From: Bacteroidota bacterium
GTDB taxonomy: Bacteria; Bacteroidota; Bacteroidia; Flavobacteriales; Weeksellaceae
Length of the DNA: 50,064 nucleotides
Assembly (NCBI GenBank): GCA_018266955.1
Contig: JAFDZI010000048.1
Span: forward strand, 1 to 50,064
Direction of reading: 5' to 3'
Both the position numbers and the translations under genes were made by a program. A model generated the notes under the pieces. The model ran no database searches and had not been told where the DNA came from. It saw only the letters and a list, made by a program, of their open reading frames with translations. This document shows, in pieces, positions 26,899-34,573 of this stretch (positions are counted from its first letter, which is position 1; each line of letters begins with the position of its first letter).

Positions 26899-28821
26899 AT
26901 GATAACTCAAGCCACCATAGATAAAATATTTTCGACCATACGCGTCGAAGAAATCGTTGGCGAGTATGTACAACTCAAAAGAGCAGGTGCCAACCTCAAA
27001 GGATTGAGTCCCTTTAGGGACGAAAAAACAGCCAGCTTTGTGGTTTCCCCAAGCAAACAAATTTGGAAAGACTTCTCCACTGGAAAAGGTGGTAATGCTA
27101 TTTCCTTCCTTATGGAGGTGGAAGGCTATACCTATCCGGAAGCACTAAGGCATGCTGCAAAGAAATATGGCATTGAAATAGAGGAGGACAAAAGAGAACT
27201 CACGGAGGAAGAAAAAAAATCCCAAACCGATAAAGAACTTTTATACAAAATTCATGATGTTGCCAACGACTATTTTCAACATGTGATTTGGGAAACAGAA
27301 GAAGGGGTAAACATTGGGCTTTCCTATTTCAAAGAAAGAGAACTCTCTGAGGCAACCATCAGGAAATTTCATTTGGGTTTTTCGCCAGAACAGAAAAATG
27401 CTTTCACACAATTTGCACTGGATAAAGGCTATTCCAAAGAGATATTAGAAAAATCGGGACTTTCTATTTTCCCGGAAAACGCCACCAATGGAATCGATCG
27501 ATTTAGAGAAAGAGTTATTTTTCCTATTTTAAATTATTCCGGAAGGGTTGTAGGTTTTGGTGCGAGGATCTTAAAATCTAATGTTAAAACCGCCAAATAC
27601 CTCAATTCACCCGAAACCGAAATATACCATAAATCCAATATTCTCTATGGTCTGAGCCAAAGCAAACAAGCCATTGCCAAAGAAAATCTTTGTTTGTTGG
27701 TAGAAGGGTATATGGATGTGGTCTCTCTGCACCAAGCAGGAATAGAACATACCGTTGCCAGCTCGGGAACTGCTCTTACCACAGAGCAAATTAAACTCAT
27801 CAAAAGACTTACTGAAAATGTAACCATCCTCTTTGATGGAGATACCGCTGGGATAAAAGCCAGCTTTAGAAGCATCGATTTGCTCTTGCAACAAGGCATG
27901 AATATTCGGGTATTGCTCTTCCCAGACGGGCATGATCCGGACTCGTTTTCCAAACTTCATCCCAAAGAATTTGTAGAAAATTTCATCAAAACTGAAGCTA
28001 AAGATTTCATCGATTTCAAAGCAGAAGTTTTATTGAAAGAAGCGCAAAACGATCCTATTAAAAAAGCAGAAGCCATACGAGATATAGTAAAATCTGTCGC
28101 TTTTGTCAGCAATCCCCTCAAGCAAGAAGTATATTTACAAGAGGTTTCAGCAAAATTTGGACTTAGTCAGCAGAGCTTGTTCAACGAATTGGGCTTGCAA
28201 AACCAAGTCGTACAGCAACAACCCAAAGCCCAAGGAAATCTTCAGGCTCAACCCAAATTAGAAATCGTAAGCGACTCACTCCCCAGTGTAAACCCATTGT
28301 TGATCTTGGAAGAAAAATTGGTGGAGCTTATGCTGAAATATGGAGACAATATCGTAACCAGAAAGGATGCCGAAAATAAAGAATACAAAGTATCTGTTAT
28401 CGAAGAAATACTGCAACACTTCTCCGAAGACAATTACGAAATTCAAAATCCTTTAAACAAAAAAATAATTACTGAAATACAATTAGGTATCGAACAAAAT
28501 TCCCTTAGAACAGGTGATTTTTTTGCTACTTTAATGGATGAAGAACTCAGCACCAAAGCAGCGGATGTCCTAATAGACGATTACCACATCAGCGATTGGA
28601 GCAAACACAATATTCCGCATTTCCCTAATGAGTATGAAGTCATGCCCAAAATCGTTACCGATGTCATGATTCGACACAAAAGAGAATATATTTTACAATT
28701 GATTGAAGATCTTAAAACACAGCTTACAACCGCCGAGCAAAAAGAAGAAATCTATATGAAAATTATAAACCTCACCCACCTAAAAAATAAAATTGACCAA
28801 AATATGTACAGAATTATCTGA
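26899..28821 (+). CDS. dnaG: DNA primase DnaG lacking zinc ligands
   Basis: A 640-residue primase that makes RNA primers for replication. The ATG at 26899 (MITQATIDKIFSTIRVEEIV) is preferred; the open frame begins 10 codons earlier. The N-terminal region keeps the outline of the CHC2 domain, but the four zinc ligands of E. coli DnaG (Cys40, His43, Cys61, Cys64) align with Ser37, Arg40, Asp58 and Thr61 (GLSPFRDEKTASF; QIWKDFSTGKGGN). The catalytic part has ERVIFPILNYSGRVVGFGAR, the TOPRIM motif LLVEGYMDVVSLHQAG, and ILFDGDTAGIKAS. The C-terminal helicase-binding region is poorly conserved, as usual. Confidence 0.95.
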   Translation: MITQATIDKIFSTIRVEEIVGEYVQLKRAGANLKGLSPFRDEKTASFVVSPSKQIWKDFSTGKGGNAISFLMEVEGYTYPEALRHAAKKYGIEIEEDKRELTEEEKKSQTDKELLYKIHDVANDYFQHVIWETEEGVNIGLSYFKERELSEATIRKFHLGFSPEQKNAFTQFALDKGYSKEILEKSGLSIFPENATNGIDRFRERVIFPILNYSGRVVGFGARILKSNVKTAKYLNSPETEIYHKSNILYGLSQSKQAIAKENLCLLVEGYMDVVSLHQAGIEHTVASSGTALTTEQIKLIKRLTENVTILFDGDTAGIKASFRSIDLLLQQGMNIRVLLFPDGHDPDSFSKLHPKEFVENFIKTEAKDFIDFKAEVLLKEAQNDPIKKAEAIRDIVKSVAFVSNPLKQEVYLQEVSAKFGLSQQSLFNELGLQNQVVQQQPKAQGNLQAQPKLEIVSDSLPSVNPLLILEEKLVELMLKYGDNIVTRKDAENKEYKVSVIEEILQHFSEDNYEIQNPLNKKIITEIQLGIEQNSLRTGDFFATLMDEELSTKAADVLIDDYHISDWSKHNIPHFPNEYEVMPKIVTDVMIRHKREYILQLIEDLKTQLTTAEQKEEIYMKIINLTHLKNKIDQNMYRII

Positions 28822-28905
28822 CATTTTGACCTTATCATTTTTGAGGAATAATTTTTGAGATTTAACAAAAACCTTTACCTTTAAAAAATATTAATTACAC
28901 ATACA

Positions 28906-29589
28906 ATGGACATTAAAAAAGAATTTAGAGATTTTTCCGTAAAACATCTCGGCAATAGCGGTTTAGCAACCGATCAATATATGGGAATTTTCAATCCAAC
29001 CAATCTTACGCCATACATTATGGAAGAAAGACGACTGAATGTAGCCCAAATGGATGTTTTCTCTCGTCTGATGATGGACAGAATTATTTTCCTAGGAACA
29101 GGAATAGACGATCAGGTGGCCAATATTGTCACAGCACAGCTGTTGTTCTTGGAAAGTTCAGATTCCAGCAAGGACATCCAAATCTACATTAATTCCCCAG
29201 GCGGAAGTGTGTATGCAGGATTAGGCATCTATGACACCATGCAAATTATCAAACCAGATGTAGCCACCATTTGTACCGGAATGGCAGCTTCTATGGGTGC
29301 TGTACTTTTGGTTGCGGGCGAAAAAGGTAAAAGATCTGCCCTGAAGCACTCCCGAGTGATGATACACCAGCCTTCAGGCGGTGCACAAGGAGTGGCAAGC
29401 GATATGGAAATTAACCTTAGAGAAATGCTCAAACTCAAAAAAGAACTATACGACATTATCGCTCATCATTCCGGACAAGATTTCGAGTGGGTAGAAAAAT
29501 CCTCCGATAGAGATTACTGGATGACTTCCGAAGAAGCCAAATCCTTCGGAATGGTAGATGAAGTATTGCAAAGAGCAACAGAAAAATAA
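28906..29589 (+). CDS. clpP: ATP-dependent Clp protease proteolytic subunit ClpP
   Basis: A 227-residue serine protease subunit forming the Clp chamber. Family motifs are RIIFLGTGIDDQVANIV, INSPGGSVYAGLGIYDTMQ, CTGMAASMGAVLL (catalytic Ser near 128) and HSRVMIHQPSGGAQGVASD (catalytic His near 152), with the catalytic Asp in SSDRDYWM. The ~30-residue N-terminal extension before YIMEERR is typical of Bacteroidota ClpP. clpX is not adjacent. It is followed by a strong terminator. Confidence 0.96.
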   Translation: MDIKKEFRDFSVKHLGNSGLATDQYMGIFNPTNLTPYIMEERRLNVAQMDVFSRLMMDRIIFLGTGIDDQVANIVTAQLLFLESSDSSKDIQIYINSPGGSVYAGLGIYDTMQIIKPDVATICTGMAASMGAVLLVAGEKGKRSALKHSRVMIHQPSGGAQGVASDMEINLREMLKLKKELYDIIAHHSGQDFEWVEKSSDRDYWMTSEEAKSFGMVDEVLQRATEK

Positions 29590-29594
29590 TAATG

Positions 29595-29626
29595 AAAGGG
29601 TTTCGAAGCAGAAACCCTTTTTTTTA
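29595..29626 (+). terminator. Terminator after clpP
   Basis: AAAGGGTTTC pairs with GAAACCCTTT over a 6-base loop and runs into eight or more T. Confidence 0.88.
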
Positions 29627-29638
29627 TATTATTTATTT

Positions 29639-29757
29639 GGGCGTGCCCCTCGTGCCAAAGCTTGTCCATAGACTCGGGTCGTGCCATTCGTTCTATCTTT
29701 TTCTCCAACGCTCAATTCCTTCGCTAGAAAAAGGATGCCACTACTGTCACTCACGCA
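29639..29757 (+). repeat. Dispersed intergenic repeat, copy B
   Basis: Begins GGGCGTGCCCCTCG and ends CACTCACGCA, so the ends pair (GCGTG/CACGC). The centre has a CTTTTTCT/AGAAAAAG stem where copies A and C have CTTGGG/CCCAAG. It is the most divergent copy, recognised by shared ends, the CGGGTCG segment and the core layout. Confidence 0.75.
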
Positions 29758-30144
29758 ACCAAAAACAAAAGTTCGTTTTTTCAATAATTTGTACAAAATA
29801 TCCAAAGAAATTCCAAATGAATTTGGAATTACCTATTTAATTCTAGGTATCTATTTTTAAAAAAATATGTCCATAATTATTACCCGTCATCATTGGCATA
29901 TTTTTATAAAATAACTATTTGCACAAATAAAACTCATTTACCAATTCTAAAGCCTCTTTTCATCTTCATTAGGTTGGTTGTAACAAAAAAGAGTGTAATT
30001 CTACTTCCAAAATTAATATTGTTTTTTTTTGTTGATTTCAATGATCGTTTTAGCATACAACTTTTCATGCTATGTTATTGCTTCAGCTTATTCATTGTTG
30101 CTAAAGTCATATTCAATTTATACTCTTCAACTTTTTATTTTAAT
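29758..30144. other. Gap with no recognisable gene
   Basis: Part of a ~590-base gene-free stretch after clpP. The only structure seen is a 10-2-10 inverted repeat at 29809-29830 (arms AATTCCAAAT and ATTTGGAATT), followed closely by ACCTA/TAGGT at 29831-29848. Open frames here lack coding character. Confidence 0.5.
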
Positions 30145-30152
30145 TATCTTTG
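30145..30152 (+). promoter_or_regulatory. -7 box upstream of the HAD phosphatase-map unit
   Basis: TATCTTTG, 23 bases before the ATG at 30176. It decides against the longer open frame starting at 30029. No clear -33 box. Confidence 0.5.
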
Positions 30153-30175
30153 CACCAAATTTCCAAAAAAGAACG

Positions 30176-30610
30176 ATGATTAAAAGTAATAAAAAATTAG
30201 CCATAGACTTTGACGGCACTATAGTGGACGATGCCTACCCAGGAATTGGTAAACCAAAAATTTTTGCCTTCGAAACCCTCAAAAAATTACAATCAGAAGG
30301 ATACAGACTCATTCTTTGGACTTACAGACACGGAGTAGCACTACAAGAAGCTATTGACTTTTGCTCTAAAAACGGAATCGATTTTTATGCCGTTAATTCC
30401 AGCTTCGAAGGCGAAGTTTTCGACTCCGAAAACCAGTCCAGAAAAATTGATGCCGACCTTTTTATAGACGATAGAAACCTCGGCGGATTCCCAGGATGGG
30501 GAGAAATTTACAACATCATCAACGAGAAAATCGAATTCCGTGTAGATGGTAGAGAAGTTTTGGCTTATTCCAAATTAAAAAAAGAAAAGAAAAAAGGACT
30601 CTTCTGGTAA
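30176..30610 (+). CDS. BT0820-like HAD-superfamily hydrolase
   Basis: A 144-residue protein starting MIKSNKKLAIDFDGTIVDD; the DxDGT motif I of HAD phosphatases is intact. RLILWTYRHG corresponds to motif II (Thr), and ADLFIDDRNLGGFPGW to the acidic motif IV. No cap domain is present. I recognise the small Bacteroidota group typified by Bacteroides BT0820; its substrate is unknown to me. The ATG at 30176 lies just after a -7 box. It is 15 bases upstream of map and probably co-transcribed with it. Confidence 0.82.
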   Translation: MIKSNKKLAIDFDGTIVDDAYPGIGKPKIFAFETLKKLQSEGYRLILWTYRHGVALQEAIDFCSKNGIDFYAVNSSFEGEVFDSENQSRKIDADLFIDDRNLGGFPGWGEIYNIINEKIEFRVDGREVLAYSKLKKEKKKGLFW

Positions 30611-30625
30611 GAGACCAAACAGCGT

Positions 30626-31435
30626 ATGATACAATTAAAATCCATAGAAGAACTCAGACTAATGCGCGAATCGGCGCAACTGGTGTCCAAAACTTTGGGC
30701 GAAATAGCCAAAATTATCCAACCCGGCGTTACCACTTTAGAATTAAATAATTTAGGACACGAATTTATTAAAGACCACGGTGGCGAACCTGCTTTCCTAG
30801 GTATGTACGGCTTCCCAAAATCCTTGTGCATATCGCCCAATGCAGAAGTAGTACACGGAATCCCAAACAACAAACCCTTGCAGGAAGGAGACATCTTATC
30901 CGTGGACTGTGGCGTTTATATGAATGGCTTTTACGGAGACCATGCCTATTCCTTTGAGGTGGGCGAAGTGGCTCCCGAAACCAAAAAATTATTACAAATA
31001 ACCAAAGAATCCCTTTACAAAGGTATTGAACAATGTGTGCGAGGCAAAAGGGTAGGAGACATTTCCCATGCCATACAAACCTATTGCGAAGCTCATGGAT
31101 ATGGTGTGGTAAGAGAATTGGTGGGACATGGTTTAGGAAAAAAAATGCACGAAGACCCACAAGTCCCTAACTACGGAAGAAAAGGAAGTGGCAAAGTCCT
31201 CAAAGACGGTATCGCCTTGGCCATAGAACCCATGATAAATTTAGGAACTCACGAAGTAGTCTTCCATGACGATGGTTGGACGGTTACTTCCAAAGACAAT
31301 TCACCTTCGGCACATTTCGAACACGATGTAGCCATCATACAAGGAAAACCAGTCTTGCTTTCTACCTTCAAATACATTTACGAAGCCTTAGGAATCGTTA
31401 GCGACGAAGAAGCTCCTTTTACCTTCGATTTTTAA
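30626..31435 (+). CDS. map: Type I methionine aminopeptidase
   Basis: A 269-residue enzyme that removes the initiator methionine from new proteins. The pita-bread fold ligands are all visible: EVVHGIPNN (His), LSVDCGVYMNGFYGDHAYSF (two Asp), ELVGHGLGKKMHEDPQVPNYG (His), AIEPMIN (Glu) and FEHDVAII (Glu). Length is close to the family norm with a ~15-residue C-terminal extension (ALGIVSDEEAPFTFDF). No secY or rpm neighbours, unlike the ribosomal-operon copy often seen; I cannot tell whether a second map exists elsewhere. Confidence 0.95.
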   Translation: MIQLKSIEELRLMRESAQLVSKTLGEIAKIIQPGVTTLELNNLGHEFIKDHGGEPAFLGMYGFPKSLCISPNAEVVHGIPNNKPLQEGDILSVDCGVYMNGFYGDHAYSFEVGEVAPETKKLLQITKESLYKGIEQCVRGKRVGDISHAIQTYCEAHGYGVVRELVGHGLGKKMHEDPQVPNYGRKGSGKVLKDGIALAIEPMINLGTHEVVFHDDGWTVTSKDNSPSAHFEHDVAIIQGKPVLLSTFKYIYEALGIVSDEEAPFTFDF

Positions 31436-31448
31436 TTTCAAAAAAATA

Positions 31449-31480
31449 TTGCCCAAACGGTTCAGAAATTTTTATTTTTG
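31449..31480 (+). promoter_or_regulatory. Promoter of the methyltransferase gene, inside the map terminator
   Basis: TTG (31449-31451), 21 bases, TATTTTTG (31473-31480). The -7 box lies in the loop and right arm of the terminator hairpin at 31455-31490. Confidence 0.45.
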
Positions 31481-31490
31481 AACCGTTTTT
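31455..31490 (+). terminator. Terminator after map
   Basis: AAACGGTTCA pairs with TGAACCGTTT; inner A/T bases extend the stem, and a T run follows. Confidence 0.8.
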
Positions 31491-31508
31491 AATTTTTAAA
31501 CCCTAACC

Positions 31509-32279
31509 TTGAAAAATAAGCTAACCCATTTTGCCCTCAATATCATCCCGAGACCTATGCTCATACAATTCAGCCTCTGGATAAGACCCATCATCTACCA
31601 ATACTACAAAGGAGACAACTTTACCGATCCTATCGATGGGAAATCGTACCGCAAATTTTTGCCCTACGGCTACGGAAAACAAAGGCAAAATGCACTTTCT
31701 CCTGGCACACTCAGCTTAGAAAGACATCGGCAAATGTGGCTCTACCTGCAACGAGAAACCCAATTTTTCAGCCAAAATCTCAAAGTATTACACATCGCTC
31801 CAGAACAAGAATTCCTCAAACGATTCAAAAAAATGTCCAATTTGGACTATGTTTCCGCCGATTTATTCTCGCCCATCGTCGATGTAAAAGCAGATATCCT
31901 CGATTTACCCTTTGCCGACCAAAGCTTCGATGTGGTTTTTTGTAACCATGTACTAGAGCATATTGTGGACGACAAAAAAGCCATGTCCGAACTTTTCCGC
32001 GTAATGAAACCCGGAGGCTGGGGAATACTACAAGTCCCCATGAAAAACTCCTTAGCCAAAACCTACGAAGACTTCAGCATTACCGATCCCAAAGAAAAAC
32101 AAAAACATTTCGGCCAGTACGACCATGTGCGATGGTACGGCATGGATTATTTCGATAGGCTCTCACAAGTAGGCTTCCGCACAGAAGCACTTTTCTACTC
32201 ACAGCAATTTTCCGATGAAGAAATCCACCGTTACGGCCTCAACAAAAACGAAATATTACCCCTAGTCTTCAAACCATAG
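31509..32279 (+). CDS. Class I SAM-dependent methyltransferase
   Basis: A 256-residue methyltransferase starting at TTG (31509; no ATG is near). The Rossmann core (about 95-195) has VLHIAPEQEFLKRFKK, where the usual GxGxG is replaced by a HIAPE motif, then DYVSADLFS, VKADILDLPFADQSFDVVFC, NHVLEHIVDDKKAMSELFRV and MKPGGWGILQVP. The N-terminal ~90 residues include YRKFLPYGYGKQRQNALSPG. The DLPFADxSFD and LEHI motifs are those of methyltransferase domain 11. HIAPE variants are common in Bacteroidota proteins near glycan genes; the acceptor is unknown here. Confidence 0.85.
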   Translation: MKNKLTHFALNIIPRPMLIQFSLWIRPIIYQYYKGDNFTDPIDGKSYRKFLPYGYGKQRQNALSPGTLSLERHRQMWLYLQRETQFFSQNLKVLHIAPEQEFLKRFKKMSNLDYVSADLFSPIVDVKADILDLPFADQSFDVVFCNHVLEHIVDDKKAMSELFRVMKPGGWGILQVPMKNSLAKTYEDFSITDPKEKQKHFGQYDHVRWYGMDYFDRLSQVGFRTEALFYSQQFSDEEIHRYGLNKNEILPLVFKP

Positions 32280-32297
32280 TCGCTGTTTTTTTTATTT

Positions 32298-32403
32298 GGG
32301 CGTGTCCCTCGTCAAGGCTTTTCCCAAGGCTAGGGTCGGGCTATCCATTCCAATCTTGGGCTCGTTACCTCGCCCAAGGATTTCCATTACTATCCCTCAC
32401 GCA
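32298..32403 (+). repeat. Dispersed intergenic repeat, copy C
   Basis: Begins GGGCGTGTCCCTCG and ends CCCTCACGCA (paired ends). It has the central stem CTTGGGC/GCCCAAG. Over most of its length it matches the reverse complement of copy A. It starts 19 bases after the methyltransferase stop. Confidence 0.85.
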
Positions 32404-32459
32404 ATGCGGTACAAGAAGAAATTGTAAGTATAACAATTTAATTAAGACAAAATAGTTTG

Positions 32460-32476
32460 AATTGTTTGAAACAATT
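32460..32476. promoter_or_regulatory. 17-base palindrome upstream of hpd, possible operator
   Basis: AATTGTTTGAAACAATT is a perfect palindrome around a central G, about 60 bases before the -7 box of hpd. The weaker ATTGT/ACAAT pair (32421-32437) lies nearby. Regulator unknown. Confidence 0.4.
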
Positions 32477-32533
32477 TTACCATTTTATTTATGATTCTTT
32501 TGTTTTTATTTAAAGCGATTGATGGTATTTTAA

Positions 32534-32541
32534 TATATTTG
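32534..32541 (+). promoter_or_regulatory. -7 box upstream of hpd
   Basis: TATATTTG, 40 bases before the ATG. No -33 TTG at the usual spacing. Confidence 0.45.
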
Positions 32542-32581
32542 CGACATTGAATAGTAAAACAATAATCTTAAAAAAATAAAA

Positions 32582-33712
32582 ATGTCAACACTCACTTTTG
32601 CAGAGAAAATCGCACAGGCAGAGAACTTTTTGCCCATTAACGGAACAGATTATATAGAATTTTATGTAGGAAATGCCAAGCAGTCTGCACATTATTACAA
32701 AACCGCTTTCGGATTTCAATCCGTGGCGTATGCAGGTCCAGAAACTGGCGTTAGAGACAGAGCTTCCTATGTATTGCAACAAGGAAAAATTCGTTTGGTT
32801 TTAACCTCTGGGTTAAATTCGGATTCCCCCATCTGCGAACACCAAAAAAAACACGGCGATGGTGTGAAAATCTTAGCCCTTTGGGTGGACGATGCCTACA
32901 AAGCCTTCGAAGAAACCACCAAAAGAGGAGGTAAACCGTATATGGAACCCACAACACTAACCGATGAACACGGAGAAGTAAGAATGTCCGGAGTTTATAC
33001 CTACGGAGAAACAGTACACATGTTCATCGAAAGAAAAAATTATTCCGGTCCTTTTATGCCGGGCTACGAAAAATGGGAAAGCGACTACAACCCAAGCGAT
33101 GTAGGATTGTTGTATGTGGACCACTGCGTAGGAAATGTAGATTGGAACAGAATGCTCCCTGTAGTACAATGGTACGAAGAGGTAATGGGATTTGTAAACA
33201 TCCTCAGCTTTGATGACAAACAAATCAATACCGAGTATTCCGCACTGATGTCCAAAGTGATGTCCAACGGAAATGGTTATGCCAAATTCCCAATCAACGA
33301 ACCCGCGGAAGGAAAGAAAAAATCACAAGTTGAAGAATATTTGGATTTCTACGAAGGCGAGGGAGTACAACACATTGCTGTAGCCACCAAAGACATCATC
33401 AAAACAGTTACCGAACTCAAAGCCAGAGGAGTTGAGTTTCTGTCCGCTCCACCAGAAGCCTACTACGATATGGTGCCAGAAAGGGTAGGACATATAGACG
33501 AAGACATCAAAAAACTTCAAGACCTAGGAATTCTTATCGATTGTGATGAGGAAGGATATTTATTGCAAATCTTTACCAAACCAGTGGAAGACAGACCTAC
33601 ATTGTTCTACGAAATTATCGAAAGACACGGAGCACAAAGCTTTGGAGCTGGAAATTTCAAAGCGCTCTTCGAAGCATTAGAAAGAGAACAAGAAAGAAGA
33701 GGAAATCTTTAA
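32582..33712 (+). CDS. hpd: 4-hydroxyphenylpyruvate dioxygenase
   Basis: A 376-residue Fe(II) enzyme that converts 4-hydroxyphenylpyruvate to homogentisate in tyrosine breakdown. Two vicinal-oxygen-chelate domains are seen: the N-terminal one begins YIEFYVGNAKQSAHYYKTAF, and the C-terminal one carries the iron ligands, His in VDHCVGNVDW (about 181), His in GVQHIAVATKD (about 264) and Glu in LFYEIIERHG (about 344). The C-terminal GAGNFKALFEALEREQ is also typical. Homogentisate dioxygenase and fumarylacetoacetase genes are not next to it. Confidence 0.95.
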   Translation: MSTLTFAEKIAQAENFLPINGTDYIEFYVGNAKQSAHYYKTAFGFQSVAYAGPETGVRDRASYVLQQGKIRLVLTSGLNSDSPICEHQKKHGDGVKILALWVDDAYKAFEETTKRGGKPYMEPTTLTDEHGEVRMSGVYTYGETVHMFIERKNYSGPFMPGYEKWESDYNPSDVGLLYVDHCVGNVDWNRMLPVVQWYEEVMGFVNILSFDDKQINTEYSALMSKVMSNGNGYAKFPINEPAEGKKKSQVEEYLDFYEGEGVQHIAVATKDIIKTVTELKARGVEFLSAPPEAYYDMVPERVGHIDEDIKKLQDLGILIDCDEEGYLLQIFTKPVEDRPTLFYEIIERHGAQSFGAGNFKALFEALEREQERRGNL

Positions 33713-33731
33713 TTAAAAATAATCACCCATG

Positions 33732-33761
33732 ATGAGATAGTGGATTTTTCCATTATCTCAT
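33732..33761 (+). terminator. Hairpin after hpd
   Basis: ATGAGATAGTGG pairs with CCATTATCTCAT (one G-T pair, 6-base loop). No strong T run follows; instead TATATTTG begins at once. It may be a weak terminator or a site controlling the next gene. Confidence 0.4.
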
Positions 33762-33769
33762 TATATTTG
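33762..33769 (+). promoter_or_regulatory. -7 box upstream of the small secreted protein gene
   Basis: TATATTTG directly abuts the hairpin and lies 22 bases before the ATG at 33792. Confidence 0.45.
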
Positions 33770-33791
33770 TACCAATAAAAAACACAACCAA

Positions 33792-34256
33792 ATGAAAAAA
33801 ATTATCTATTGCTTGGTATTCGCTGCATCTGTTTTAGGTGTTAAAGCCCAGTACGGAACCATCAATGCTATTCTCGATCGGTTAGAAGCCAAAAAAGGAA
33901 TCAACCAAAAATTAGATCCCGTGGATTTCGAAGACAAAAAATTTGTACAAATCAAAGAATTTGATGACCATACCGAAAGGTTATTTATCATCATCAAAGG
34001 CAAATCAGCTACTTATGTAGAAATTTTTGATGACAAACAAAGAGGCGATAGTTCTACCAATGTATTTTCCGGAGATGTAGTAAAAACCGGCAAGAATGTA
34101 GTTTCCCTACGATTTGATAAGCTTGAAAATAAGAGAATTGCCGTTCCCATTACCAAGGTAATGTTGCTTACCAAGCAAGACGACATCCTGTATCTTTTGG
34201 ACTCTAACAACAAAGACCGATGGATAGACGAAAAAGCCTTGAATAAGAAAAAATAA
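33792..34256 (+). CDS. Secreted hypothetical protein
   Basis: A 154-residue protein with a signal peptide (about 1-20, ending VKAQ). The mature part is mixed alpha/beta with a predicted helix (AILDRLEAKKGIN) and several strands (RLFIIIKGKSATYVEIFDD; NVVSLRFDK; VMLLTKQDDILYLLD). I recognise no family. Cys-free, basic C-terminus (KALNKKK). It looks like a periplasmic protein typical of the Weeksellaceae. Own -7 box and strong terminator, so monocistronic. Confidence 0.72.
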   Translation: MKKIIYCLVFAASVLGVKAQYGTINAILDRLEAKKGINQKLDPVDFEDKKFVQIKEFDDHTERLFIIIKGKSATYVEIFDDKQRGDSSTNVFSGDVVKTGKNVVSLRFDKLENKRIAVPITKVMLLTKQDDILYLLDSNNKDRWIDEKALNKKK

Positions 34257-34274
34257 ACAACCGTACAAAATAAT

Positions 34275-34305
34275 AAAAGAGCAACTTTGTGAAGTTGCTC
34301 TTTTT
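34275..34305 (+). terminator. Terminator after the small secreted protein
   Basis: A 13-bp perfect stem AAAAGAGCAACTT/AAGTTGCTCTTTT with loop TGTG. It marks the left edge of the decayed defence island. Confidence 0.88.
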
Positions 34306-34561
34306 ACTTCAGTTTAGTAAAAGATGAAGAAGAAATAAATGTTTTGCATTGGACTAAATGATTATCCCAAACTTTTTCATCTAATTCGCCTTCTTCAAAA
34401 ATGTGTTTGATGTGTTCGCTTAATGTTGATTTGCCTTATCAAACAGCATTGCCATTTGTGCTTGTGTCAGCCAAACGGTTTCATTTTCAAAACGCACATC
34501 CACCGAAATTTTTTTTGCCTTCGGTTTTGAATAGAATGAATTGAGAGGAGGTATTTTCCAT
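34304..34561 (-). pseudogene. rhuM-like (virulence RhuM family) fragment, frameshifted and truncated
   Basis: Three reading frames together give the N-terminus of a RhuM-family protein: MENTSSQFILFKTEGKK, then after a shift in an eight-A run ISVDVRFENETVWLTQAQMA and MLFDKA, then after a second shift STLSEHIKHIFEEGELDE. These are the usual opening segments of RhuM proteins (SQFILY, VWLTQ.QMAELF, ISEHI.NIF..GEL). Only ~85 of ~330 residues remain; the last 23 codons are not recognisable. The stop overlaps the neighbouring terminator. The family is often found in mobile and restriction-modification loci. Confidence 0.75.
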
Positions 34562-34573
34562 TGATTTAGATTT

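Noticed and set aside
30029..30175. N-terminal extension of the HAD phosphatase frame by 49 codons
   Set aside because: The TATCTTTG box lies inside it and the family N-terminus begins at MIKSNKKLAIDFDGT; the extension has no family match.
29893..30183. 96-codon hydrophobic open frame after clpP
   Set aside because: AT-rich sequence gives F/L/I-rich translations by chance; no start context, and it overlaps the HAD promoter and start.
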